64,000 nt of DNA from SKVR01 sp037441525 (GTDB taxonomy: Bacteria > Bacteroidota > Bacteroidia > Bacteroidales > UBA7960). The stretch lies in contig JBBISA010000006.1 in the NCBI GenBank assembly GCA_037441525.1, positions 1-64,000 on the forward strand, read 5' to 3'. The notes beneath the pieces were generated by a model, which had not been told where the DNA came from, made no database searches, and saw only the letters and a program-made list of their open reading frames with translations. Shown here in pieces: positions 55,408-63,746 of the stretch (positions within the stretch are counted from its first letter, which is position 1; the number at the start of each line of letters is the position of its first letter). A program made the translations under genes and the position numbers.

Positions 55408-55869
55408 TTAATCAAACTCTTTTTCCATTACTAAGGCACCTTCTTCGTTATACATTTTCCAGATTCCTGTTCTTTTTCCTTTGTAATAGGTCATGTCATA
55501 AAGAAGGGTACCTTTTTCATCCCACACCAGCCATTTGCCATCCTTTTCTCCATCAAGGTAACGGGCCTCTGCAATCAGAATTCCTTTTTCATTATAGGTT
55601 TTCCATGTTCCATCCATTTTTCCAAGTTTATATGACCTGATCTCATGTAGTTTTCCATTGGGATGATATACCCTGGTTTCACCGTCAAACATTCCGTTGT
55701 TAAAACGTATTTCCATTTGTACATTTCCATCGGGAAACTTTTCATTATGGATGCCAGTAAATGGTTTATAATCAGAACCGTAGTATATGCCGGCCCTTTC
55801 GGTAATTTGCCCAACAAGCGTTGAGAATGCCAGAAAGTTTAATGCGAAGAGTAAGGCTAATGTTTTCAT
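55408..55869 (-). CDS. exported MORN-repeat protein
   Basis: This 153-residue protein has a signal peptide (MKTLALLFALNFLAFSTLVG) and then about five copies of a 20-23-residue MORN-variant unit with the pattern Y.NG(K/E).....Y..GK.(D/T)G.W, such as YHPNGKLHEIRSYKLGKMDG. Such tandem units are common in Bacteroidota and are often annotated YwqK-like. Their function is unknown; the label 'antitoxin' sometimes given to them has no support here because no toxin gene adjoins. It is probably periplasmic or surface-exposed. Confidence 0.8.
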   Translation of the reverse strand: MKTLALLFALNFLAFSTLVGQITERAGIYYGSDYKPFTGIHNEKFPDGNVQMEIRFNNGMFDGETRVYHPNGKLHEIRSYKLGKMDGTWKTYNEKGILIAEARYLDGEKDGKWLVWDEKGTLLYDMTYYKGKRTGIWKMYNEEGALVMEKEFD

Positions 55870-55918
55870 GGCTGTATCTCCTATAGTTTAGTGGCTATTG
55901 TGATAATTATTGATACAA

Positions 55919-55926
55919 CAAAGATA
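55919..55926 (-). promoter_or_regulatory. -7 element for the MORN-repeat gene
   Basis: The minus strand reads TATCTTTG, a perfect TAnnTTTG match, 50 bp upstream of the start codon. No clear -33 TTTG was seen. Confidence 0.4.
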
Positions 55927-56012
55927 ATAATATTAACAGTAAATTAATCATTTATTAATGTTAAGTTTACATGCAGGTAACGAAAAATTAACATTGAATT
56001 TTTAAGTTGTTG

Positions 56013-56582
56013 TTATTCAGCAACATCGTACCTCCATTCTTTTTTAACAATATCATACTTTAACCTAACGTCGGGCCATTCAATCCGATTATCGTTTTCA
56101 ATTGATTCCCTTATGGAATTATCAATAAGTTTTGGGAAAAAAACATCAGCCATTTCCCTGAGTAATTCTTCATCGAACACATGAGTAACGAAGACTTCTT
56201 CATACCAGGTAATATTGAAATTCTCATCCAATCTTAGTTTACCGCCAATAGCGCGTCTGTTCCCTTCAATATGTCGTGATGGTCTTATCATATAGAAAAA
56301 GTGATCGCCATTTTCATTTACAAAATACATGTATATTTCATAATTCTTCGAGCCTTCAATATAAAACGGTCGGTATTGAGGGTCGTGCCGGGTTTCCCAG
56401 TCTGCATTGCGGGGTTTTACGCCCATATAGGTAACAATATCAGTTTTTAGAGTGTCGATAATTTCGGCAGGAATATAATTATTGATGTTGTATTGATTCT
56501 TATTGGTCGCTTTTTTACAATTAGAAAATAAAAAAGCAAGTGACAATATAATCAGAATGCTTAAAAAAGTGTTTCTTTTCAT
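56013..56582 (-). CDS. lipoprotein of unknown function
   Basis: This 189-residue protein starts with a lipoprotein signal (MKRNTFLSILIILSLAFLFSNC) with probable acylated C22, followed by KKATNKN. The mature part is acidic and aromatic, with segments such as YRPFYIEGSKNYEIYMYFVNE and FYMIRPSRHIEGNRRAIGGKL. I do not recognise a family. It lies between two minus-strand genes but is separated from the upstream one by a strong terminator; no perfect promoter element was found for it. Confidence 0.7.
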   Translation of the reverse strand: MKRNTFLSILIILSLAFLFSNCKKATNKNQYNINNYIPAEIIDTLKTDIVTYMGVKPRNADWETRHDPQYRPFYIEGSKNYEIYMYFVNENGDHFFYMIRPSRHIEGNRRAIGGKLRLDENFNITWYEEVFVTHVFDEELLREMADVFFPKLIDNSIRESIENDNRIEWPDVRLKYDIVKKEWRYDVAE

Positions 56583-56626
56583 GCTTTTAGTTTACCTTAA
56601 AATTCTTTTGATGAATTGATTAAACT

Positions 56627-56660
56627 AAAAACAGCAGGAGTACTTCTCCTGCTGTTTTTT
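56627..56660 (-). terminator. terminator after the beta-helix lipoprotein gene
   Basis: A perfect 14-bp stem (56627-56640 with 56646-56659) encloses a 5-nt loop. The A/T-rich outer pairs give a T-run on both strands. It lies 26 bases beyond the stop of the minus-strand lipoprotein gene. Confidence 0.82.
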
Positions 56661-56685
56661 AGCAATTTATTAGAGAATAATTTTC

Positions 56686-58530
56686 TTAGAAGTAAACTTT
56701 AACACCTGGCAACCATTCAGCCCAGCCAGCAGTCCAGTTGGTTGTTCCAAACGCGCCCACATAGTTAACTTTTTGGAATCTATCGGCATCAGCGGCAGGG
56801 ACATTATCCCATTTGGCGGCAGTTAACAACATTGAGCCTGAAACTGGTAGAACTCCAGGATAGGCTACCAGGTCGAAAATGGTAGGATTAATGCCAGCAT
56901 CAGTCCATTTGGTCAGTCTCTTATTGCCATATTCGGTTTTGTTAAACCATTCAACCACTTCAAAGCCTGGAGCGCGCACAGTTGGGCCATCTTGTTTAAG
57001 AGATGTACCACGAGGTACATTGGGATGGTTGACTCTTGCAACACCATTACCATCAAGGAAGGGAAGACCTGCAACTGCACCTTCAACTGCTGCATCATAA
57101 GCAGAACCATAGCCATTCCCGCCCCATCCGTCAACGCCAGCAATAATAACATTTCTTAGTCTTAACTCATCACTCATGGCGTGTGCACTTGAGTTGCCGC
57201 GTTCATCATCGATGTAAATACCAGCGGGGAAACCTGTAATGAAGGAATTATATATACGCAACATGCTATTGCGTCTTAATTGAGCACCATGCTGATAATT
57301 TGTATTGATAGGTGTTTCGCGGGTTTTCTTAGGCCCGATAACAGTTACATTGGCAAAACGTGCAGCAGTAAAAGGAGTTGCTCCCGAACCCGAACCATTG
57401 TTATCTACCTCAAAACCGTTTGAACCAGACTGGTCAGCAAGGTTGGCATCGCGAATTACTAAAGCAAATTGAACAAAGCCTTGATAACCGAAATCAACAT
57501 CAAGATCATCGTCTAAGTTGCGATATGCGATGAGGTATTTGGCATCTACAGAACCACCAAACCATTCAAATGCATCGTCAAGACCGTATGATGCCTGAAC
57601 ATATTCGAAAACGGTACCTTTACCAACACTTCCCATGGTAAGTGAGTTTACCTCTTCATTGGGGTTAATGGGAATTCCGGCATACTCGATACGCACATAC
57701 TTCAAAGTACCTGATGATTCGTTTGCATCATTCAGATCAACAGTACCACCGTGCCATGCGCCGTAACCACCTTCCATCTGAACGTTTTCGCCCTGGTTGT
57801 TTCTAACTCTGCCGCAGATAACAAGCCCACCCCAGTCGCCGGGTAATCTTTGCCCTATGGCAGCTTCAGAAGTCATTACAATTGGATTGTCAGGAGTCCC
57901 TATGGCGTTGATTTTGCTGCCACGTTGTACCACAAGAGTACCCTTGGTTTCTTTGTCACCAATAATAAGTGTACCGGCTTGTATGGTCAGGTTGCCTGTT
58001 GCTTGAATAAAACTATTGTCTTGTTGTCTTTCATCACGTCCTACTCTTACAAATCCATTCAAACGGTAGATTGTATCAGAAGACCAAAGGCGATTGCCAA
58101 TGATATTACCAGCAGGTACATCTTTGATGGGTTTTGCTGTAACCCTTACTGCAAACGTTGCAACCTCTGATGTTCTTTCTTTTGAATCAACGGCTGAAAA
58201 GGTGATGTTAACTGTTGACCCGATAGGTGCATCTATAACGTATTCATAGGTCCATTGCAAGGTGGTCGGATTGCCTGTTATAGTTTCAGTTTTTGAAGGA
58301 ACACCATTCTTTAACACAATAATTGACGCAAGGCCTTCTGGTGCATTAATAGTAAGGGTTGTTGATACTTTTGAACCAATGCTGTTTGATGCTTGTGAAG
58401 AGCTTAAGGTAATACTTGGCTTATCCTTAAGTGCCACTTCGTCTTCGCAGGATTGGAAAATCAAGGCTGTAGCCATAAGCCCCCAAAGCATTGTTTTTAA
58501 CCATTTAATTGTTAATTGTTTCATTTTCAT
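56686..58530 (-). CDS. surface lipoprotein with beta-helix passenger
   Basis: This 614-residue protein has a lipoprotein signal with probable acylated C28 (IFQSC) followed by acidic residues (EDE). Next comes an Ig-like strand region (about 36-130), then a right-handed beta-helix-like region from about 140 to 480, with rungs such as GNLTIQAGTLIIGDKETKGTL and SGTLKYVRIEYAGI. The last part, including NVPAADADRFQKVNYVGAFG, contains no T9SS tail. Similar proteins in Bacteroidota are found next to TonB-dependent receptors, and here one lies divergently 458 bp away. Co-function with that receptor, perhaps as a substrate-capturing surface protein, is inference. No ligand motif was recognised. Confidence 0.75.
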   Translation of the reverse strand: MKMKQLTIKWLKTMLWGLMATALIFQSCEDEVALKDKPSITLSSSQASNSIGSKVSTTLTINAPEGLASIIVLKNGVPSKTETITGNPTTLQWTYEYVIDAPIGSTVNITFSAVDSKERTSEVATFAVRVTAKPIKDVPAGNIIGNRLWSSDTIYRLNGFVRVGRDERQQDNSFIQATGNLTIQAGTLIIGDKETKGTLVVQRGSKINAIGTPDNPIVMTSEAAIGQRLPGDWGGLVICGRVRNNQGENVQMEGGYGAWHGGTVDLNDANESSGTLKYVRIEYAGIPINPNEEVNSLTMGSVGKGTVFEYVQASYGLDDAFEWFGGSVDAKYLIAYRNLDDDLDVDFGYQGFVQFALVIRDANLADQSGSNGFEVDNNGSGSGATPFTAARFANVTVIGPKKTRETPINTNYQHGAQLRRNSMLRIYNSFITGFPAGIYIDDERGNSSAHAMSDELRLRNVIIAGVDGWGGNGYGSAYDAAVEGAVAGLPFLDGNGVARVNHPNVPRGTSLKQDGPTVRAPGFEVVEWFNKTEYGNKRLTKWTDAGINPTIFDLVAYPGVLPVSGSMLLTAAKWDNVPAADADRFQKVNYVGAFGTTNWTAGWAEWLPGVKVYF

Positions 58531-58603
58531 CTTTTTAATTTTTAATTAAGATTTACATTGAAGTGATTGAATAGAGATTGAAATTTCCATTTTATCATCA
58601 TGG

Positions 58604-58611
58604 CAAAAGTA
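58604..58611 (-). promoter_or_regulatory. -7 element for the beta-helix lipoprotein gene
   Basis: The minus strand reads TACTTTTG, a perfect TAnnTTTG element 74 bp upstream of the start codon. No matching -33 TTTG was seen. Confidence 0.48.
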
Positions 58612-58944
58612 AAGTTGCAATGTAAACTTAGCTTTAAATAATTATGACGAAATCATTAACATTATGATTATCAGTTGATAATGTGATAGCGGTATAGTGG
58701 AATTCGTTAAATATGAATAGATTTCCTTTTTTTTTTGGAGATAAATTTATTCGTAAAGTCAAAAAAATTAAATATGAAAAATGAAAATGAAAGCTGTACT
58801 TATTGGCTTGATATATAGTTAGATAAGCTTGCAAAATTCAATAATAATTACTTGATATAAATAATTTGATTATTTCCCTGGCAATTAATATAGCCCTAAT
58901 AGAATCATAACAATTACTTAACATTCAATACAAAACCTATGAAG

Positions 58945-58952
58945 TAATTTTG
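58945..58952 (+). promoter_or_regulatory. -7 element for the TonB-dependent receptor gene
   Basis: TAATTTTG is a perfect TAnnTTTG match about 37 bp before the ATG. Confidence 0.48.
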
Positions 58953-58988
58953 CCCCTGATTATTTAAATAACTAATTATAATATTTTA

Positions 58989-61844
58989 ATGACAAGAAGT
59001 ATTTTTAAAGCACTAATAGTCAATGCTATATTTATATTATTGATAAGTCATATAGCCTTTGGACAAGGAGGCATAATAGAAGGAATTGTAAAAGATAAAA
59101 GAACAAAAGAAACACTGGTTGGAGCTCAGATTCTGGTAGTTGGAACAATAACAGGCACAACTACCAACCTCAATGGAGAATTCAGGTTGACCAATCTTCA
59201 ACAAGAAAAAGTTAATTTGCAGATTTCCTACATATCCTACCAACCGGTTATTATTGAAGGAATTGTATTGGATCGCTCTAAAGTTATTTCCTTAACAATA
59301 GAAATGGAAGACTTGGTGCAGCAATTAGAAGGAGTAACCGTAACTGCCCGAAGGAGCAATTACACTGATGTTTCTTTGATTGCATCGATCCGTAATAGTC
59401 AGGTTGTAACAAGTGGTATTTCTGCCCAGCAGATTAGTCGTTCGCAAGATAGTGATGCAGCTCAGGTTGTAAGAAGAATACCCGGCATAACGGTTATAGA
59501 CGATCGATTTATTGTAGTAAGGGGTTTAAGTGAAAGATATAATTCCACCTTTTTACATAATACTATTGCCCCAAGTATGGAAGCTGATGTGAGATCGTTC
59601 TCCTTCGATATGATACCAAGTTCACAAATTGAGCAACTTTTGGTATTTAAAAGTCCATCACCAGATTTGCCAGCCGATTTTGCAGGGGGAGCAATTAAAG
59701 TTTTTACTAAATCTATTCCTGACAAGAGTGGTTTTGAAATATCATATTCAAGCCAATACAACGATGGTACAAGTTTTAAACCGTTTTATATAACTGAGCG
59801 TCCAACGAATTCATGGCTTGGACTTGGGTCAGATTATTTTTCACTGCCAGATGATTTCCCTAACGATCTTAGAGTAATCACCAACAACCCGGAACGTTTG
59901 CAGCAGGTTGGGCGATCTTTGAAAAATAATTGGGTTGCCCAGGAAAATACAGCATCCCTAAACCATAGCGGATCATTAACCGGAGCCCTGAGATTATCAT
60001 TGAGAAATATACAAATTGGTAATATTACGACCCTTTCCTATAGTAACAGCAACTCTACCAATACTACTCTAAGAGCCGATTACAACGCATTTAACAGACA
60101 GCAAAATGTTAGCCTGCCCATTTATTTATTTGAGGATTCAAAATACAGTAATTCAATAAAAATTGGAATCATTCATAACTGGGGTATTATTTTTAATGAA
60201 AAACACTCCATTGATTTTATCAACCTTTTTAACAACATCGGCAATTATAGCTACACCAACCGGCTCGGAGATCATATTGATTTTGGCTTTAATATGAATA
60301 ATCATGCCTTTCAACAAGTTTTCAGAGGATTATATTCAGGGCAGCTAACCGGAAAACATGAGATTTTCCCGGGTACCAAAGTTGATTGGACTTATGGCCA
60401 GACCTATTCATTCCGCGATATGCCCGACTACAAACAATATAGAAGTGAGAAACCTATTAATGATAAGGATGGCGATATTTATTATATTTATGTACCCATT
60501 GGAGGAGCTCAACCTTATTTCATGGGAAGGTTCTACTCTAATATGACTGAAGATGGGAATACCCTTGCATTCAACATTAGTCAGAAGATTACCATTAATA
60601 AAACCTGGGAAAACAATCCTGAAATCAAGGCAGGTATTTTTTCAAATTACCTTCAAAGAGATTTTCGCGCAAGAAACATTGGCTACACCCAATCCGTAGG
60701 ATTTGATCAGGGTTTAAGAATGGTAACAATTGATTCTCTGTTTAATCCGGTTCATATCAACAATTATGGTGGATTTAAAATTGATGAGCAATCAAATCCC
60801 AATGACTCTTACGATGTCAATAACAGACTTTTTGCTTGGTATGTGATGGTAAATATCCCGTTGAGTAAAAAATTTAATATAAGTGGAGGTGTTCGGATTG
60901 AAGATAATCTTCGTAAATTAAACAGTGCAACAACTGCTGGTCCTATTAACCCCATTTACGATGACTATAACGTTCTTCCATCTGTAAATGCAACTTATAA
61001 TTTTACCGAGAAGTTCCTCGTAAGAGCAGGTTTTGGTAAAACCCTAAACAGGCCTGAGTTCAGAGAACAGGCTCCATTTGGTTTCTTCGACTTTGACAAC
61101 AACTGGGTTATTACCGGAAACCGGTTTTTAAGGTCGGCCGAAATAGACAATTACGATTTGCGGTTGGAATATTATCCATCAATTTCTGAAGTTATATCAT
61201 TAGCCGGGTTCTATAAATCCTTTACAAATGCAATTGAGCGCTCAATGTTGCCAGGTGCCGGTTCAGGGGGGTCTAAAAACTTTTCTTTCAGTAATGCTGA
61301 TAAAGCTATAGTGTATGGGTCGGAACTTGAGATTAGGAAATCATTTTTAGGCCTTTCTGGTGTTAAGTTTATCGATGATCTGTCGATTTATTTGAACGCA
61401 GCGCTCATCTATACCGAAGTAGAAATTGGGAGTGGCACGCTCTCGGGTGGGAGAGATACCGACCCACGACAGCTTCAGGGCCAATCACCATATATGCTAA
61501 ACATTGGATTGTATTATAATAATATTAAATCAAACCTGGAAGTAAATCTATTGTATAACATTATAGGGAAACGGATTTTCAGCGGAGGATTCAGAGAAAG
61601 TGATATGACTGTTTCTTATCCTGATATTTATGAGATGCCCAGGAACTATATTGATCTCAGTATATCGAAAAGGATCACTAAAAATCTCAATTTCAGAATG
61701 AAAATCGAAGATATGCTCAATGAACCTATTGTTTTCCTGCAAGATGGTAATCAGGATAAAACTTTTAATAAAGACAATGACCAACGATTAAGATACAATC
61801 GACCAGGTTCCGCTATAAAAATGGGCTTGGTTTTTAAGATGTAA
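58989..61844 (+). CDS. TonB-dependent outer-membrane receptor
   Basis: This 951-residue protein has a signal peptide (cleavage near HIAFGQ). A carboxypeptidase-regulatory-like domain follows at about 28-113 (GIVKDKRTKETLVGAQILV...), then a plug domain at about 135-235 with DAAQVVRRIPGITVIDDRFIVVRGLSERYN. The remaining 700 residues form the beta barrel, ending RPGSAIKMGLVFKM. Such receptors take up metal chelates, vitamins or glycans using the Ton system. It lacks a SusD partner, so it is not a SusC-type pair. The divergent beta-helix lipoprotein is its likely partner. A plain TonB box was not identified with certainty. Confidence 0.9.
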   Translation: MTRSIFKALIVNAIFILLISHIAFGQGGIIEGIVKDKRTKETLVGAQILVVGTITGTTTNLNGEFRLTNLQQEKVNLQISYISYQPVIIEGIVLDRSKVISLTIEMEDLVQQLEGVTVTARRSNYTDVSLIASIRNSQVVTSGISAQQISRSQDSDAAQVVRRIPGITVIDDRFIVVRGLSERYNSTFLHNTIAPSMEADVRSFSFDMIPSSQIEQLLVFKSPSPDLPADFAGGAIKVFTKSIPDKSGFEISYSSQYNDGTSFKPFYITERPTNSWLGLGSDYFSLPDDFPNDLRVITNNPERLQQVGRSLKNNWVAQENTASLNHSGSLTGALRLSLRNIQIGNITTLSYSNSNSTNTTLRADYNAFNRQQNVSLPIYLFEDSKYSNSIKIGIIHNWGIIFNEKHSIDFINLFNNIGNYSYTNRLGDHIDFGFNMNNHAFQQVFRGLYSGQLTGKHEIFPGTKVDWTYGQTYSFRDMPDYKQYRSEKPINDKDGDIYYIYVPIGGAQPYFMGRFYSNMTEDGNTLAFNISQKITINKTWENNPEIKAGIFSNYLQRDFRARNIGYTQSVGFDQGLRMVTIDSLFNPVHINNYGGFKIDEQSNPNDSYDVNNRLFAWYVMVNIPLSKKFNISGGVRIEDNLRKLNSATTAGPINPIYDDYNVLPSVNATYNFTEKFLVRAGFGKTLNRPEFREQAPFGFFDFDNNWVITGNRFLRSAEIDNYDLRLEYYPSISEVISLAGFYKSFTNAIERSMLPGAGSGGSKNFSFSNADKAIVYGSELEIRKSFLGLSGVKFIDDLSIYLNAALIYTEVEIGSGTLSGGRDTDPRQLQGQSPYMLNIGLYYNNIKSNLEVNLLYNIIGKRIFSGGFRESDMTVSYPDIYEMPRNYIDLSISKRITKNLNFRMKIEDMLNEPIVFLQDGNQDKTFNKDNDQRLRYNRPGSAIKMGLVFKM

Positions 61845-61937
61845 TACTTTATTTCCGGCTCAACAGGAGCATCAACAATTGATTTGATTTATTTAATACC
61901 TATTAAGCCGATATTCATTCTTAAAAACGTAATAAGA

Positions 61938-61982
61938 AAAAATTACAGCATAAGTTATTGATTAACTCATGCTGTAATTTTT
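61938..61982 (+). terminator. terminator after the TonB-dependent receptor gene
   Basis: A 14-bp A/T-flanked stem (61938-61951 with 61969-61982) continues, past one A-C mismatch, into a 4-bp AGTT/AACT extension around a 7-nt loop. The second arm ends in five T residues. Confidence 0.75.
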
Positions 61983-62053
61983 ATATTAATTACGAAACCC
62001 ACTTGTTTTTGCAAGACACAAACACCGATGAGAATAAGTTTTAGAACATGTGT

Positions 62054-62078
62054 GGTTCTCCCGTATTAGCGGGAGACC
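62054..62078. repeat. GC-rich hairpin of unknown role
   Basis: GGTTCTCCCG (62054-62063) and CGGGAGACC (62070-62078) pair with one bulged T around a TATTAG loop. No T-run follows on either strand, so it does not look like a terminator. Its GC content stands out from AT-rich surroundings. It could be a mobile-element remnant or RNA structure. Confidence 0.4.
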
Positions 62079-62223
62079 TTAACTTAAAAATAAATTATTT
62101 ACGGATGAAAAGTATGATTATCTTTCAGAAGTTTTTGCATGTTTCATTGGCTAAAATTGGGTTTAGGTCTGGGTCAATTATAACTTACTTTAAATTTATT
62201 GCTAAACCTTGTTTAATAATTCC

Positions 62224-62979
62224 CTATTCGTTCAACTCAAATTCCTCTATTTCATCATCATCGCTGCGATTGGCGTCCTCATCTAAATCGTATTCATCTG
62301 TCTCTGCTTCTTCATCTGATGAACTGCTTGCGGTCACCTTAAATATTTCGGGCTCGAGGGCAAGGATTTTCTTTAATTCCTTTCCTCCTTCATCTTTTTT
62401 TCCGGTTTCCATCAATACCTCGGCTTTCAATAACAAGGCCAGTATCGATTTAGGATTGAATTTAAGGGCTATGTTGGCAAATTCAAAGGCAGCTTTTTGC
62501 TCTTTGTTAAAATAGGCTGCAAGCGCTTTACCAACCCATGCTTCGTAGCATTTATTATCCATATCAACGCACTTTTCGAAGCATTGCGCAGCTCTTTTGT
62601 ATTCCTTGGAAGCAAGGAAAGTTCCTCCCATATCGTAATACAGATCGTGCCTGTCACCAGCTATTTCAATAGCTTTTTCAAGGTTTTCAATAGCCATTTC
62701 GTAATCTTCGTCGCCTCCATAGCACATAGCTCTTGTATGGTAGTATTTATAATCGTCGGGATCGAGTTCTATAAGTTTATCAAGATGCTCAATGGCCAAG
62801 GAAAAATCTTTTTTTCTGAGACTACACGCTGCCTGTCCATAAAGAGCCTCTTTATAGCTGCCATCGTCATCTGCAATTCCGGAAAACAATTCTTCGGCCC
62901 CGTCAAAATCTTTTTTTTCAAACTTTTTCCATGCCATTTCAAGGGCCTTATCTGTTTCAAGATTAGCTGGTTTCTTCAT
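62224..62979 (-). CDS. tetratricopeptide-repeat protein
   Basis: This 251-residue protein has no signal peptide and contains about five TPR units of 34 residues, for example ALYGQAACSLRKKDFSLAIEHLDKLIELDPDD and AWVGKALAAYFNKEQKAAFEFANIALKFNP. It ends in a strongly acidic tail (last 35 residues, rich in Asp/Glu with a serine run). TPRs mediate protein contacts; no partner can be named. The ATG at 62979 (MKKPANLE) is preferred over 62991, which would add only four residues. Confidence 0.82.
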   Translation of the reverse strand: MKKPANLETDKALEMAWKKFEKKDFDGAEELFSGIADDDGSYKEALYGQAACSLRKKDFSLAIEHLDKLIELDPDDYKYYHTRAMCYGGDEDYEMAIENLEKAIEIAGDRHDLYYDMGGTFLASKEYKRAAQCFEKCVDMDNKCYEAWVGKALAAYFNKEQKAAFEFANIALKFNPKSILALLLKAEVLMETGKKDEGGKELKKILALEPEIFKVTASSSSDEEAETDEYDLDEDANRSDDDEIEEFELNE

Positions 62980-63746
62980 AGGTATCGTCAAAGGTGTCGC
63001 AATAATTTATGGCGGCTAAATTATAAAAACGAAGCATTATAAAAAATTTTTTTTCATTTGTCGCTTTTCAATCAGAATATATCTTCGGGCTTCTGAAATT
63101 TTTGCATCATGCTTATAATTCAGTAATTTGGGATAGAAAAATTGTCGGGCGTTGATGAATTGAACCTTTTTGGAAAGCAAAAATGATTCATTAAAATCGT
63201 TTAATAATGCAAGATTGCGCAAAATTTGGGTTTTATTTACTCCCCATTTTTATTTTTCCGGTATTGTTTAATATTAAGTTACATGCTTCTTTGCGGTGAG
63301 TTAATTTTTTTAGAAACAATCCTGCTTAAAGCAATCTCGCCTCATGGCATTGTTGGTGGCCATAGTAGTGTTTAAGCTTTGGATGCAATTGTGAATAGTA
63401 TTGTATACTGCAAACCTAAGAAGCTTCCCGGAGTAATCCGGCTTTTTGGAATGTTTTAGCGGTAAAGTTATTGCAGGGCATTGGTTATATTTTATTGAAT
63501 GGATGTAAGCAAACATTCAATTATTTTTTCCTGAATGATCATCTTGCGTTTGATAGGATATGATTATATTTTTTTGTGGCTGACTTCCTTTATTTGTTTC
63601 AGAGTAGCATTATTACCGCAAAGGGTGCAAAATAATATAGCTTTTCAGAGCTCAATGAAAACCTTTTATTTGGATTGCTCAAAATTTATTTTAATTTCGT
63701 GACTTATAAAATAGTGAATGTAATTACTTGTTTAACATTAAATCTT
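62980..63746. other. 767-bp region without a convincing gene
   Basis: Only short minus-strand frames exist (63037-63222, 61 codons from a TTG; 63310-63516, 68 codons), and neither resembles a known family. A perfect minus-strand TAGGTTTG element lies at 63411-63418. A segment around 63320-63375, reading AAAGCAATCTCGCCTCATGGCATTG, resembles dispersed repeats seen in other bacterial genomes, but this cannot be confirmed from one copy. No tRNA was found. Confidence 0.45.
63411..63418 (-). promoter_or_regulatory. orphan minus-strand -7 element
   Basis: CAAACCTA reads TAGGTTTG on the minus strand, a perfect TAnnTTTG match. It faces the TPR gene over 430 bp away and the two short minus-strand frames between them. 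Chance occurrence is possible. Confidence 0.2.

Larger units (their letters stand above)
58531..58988. other. divergent promoter region of the TonB receptor/lipoprotein pair
   Basis: This 458-bp AT-rich gap has no supported gene. It contains perfect -7 elements for both flanking genes: minus-strand TACTTTTG at 58604-58611 and plus-strand TAATTTTG at 58945-58952. The roughly 330 bp between them could hold regulator sites, but no clear palindrome was recognised. Confidence 0.55.
61845..62223. other. intergenic region between two convergent genes
   Basis: This gap holds a terminator (61938-61982) and a separate GC-rich hairpin (62054-62078). A plus-strand frame starting at 62048 runs antisense into the TPR gene and is not credible. 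Nothing else was recognised. Confidence 0.5.

Noticed and set aside
55408..55869. Toxin-antitoxin antitoxin (YwqK-like)
   Set aside because: The protein has a signal peptide and MORN units, and there is no toxin gene beside it.
58989..61844. SusC-type glycan importer
   Set aside because: No SusD homologue adjoins, and the neighbouring lipoprotein has a beta-helix rather than a TPR-like SusD fold.
62048..62515. 155-codon plus-strand open frame
   Set aside because: It runs antisense through the TPR gene and its serine-rich stretch is the complement of the acidic tail codons.
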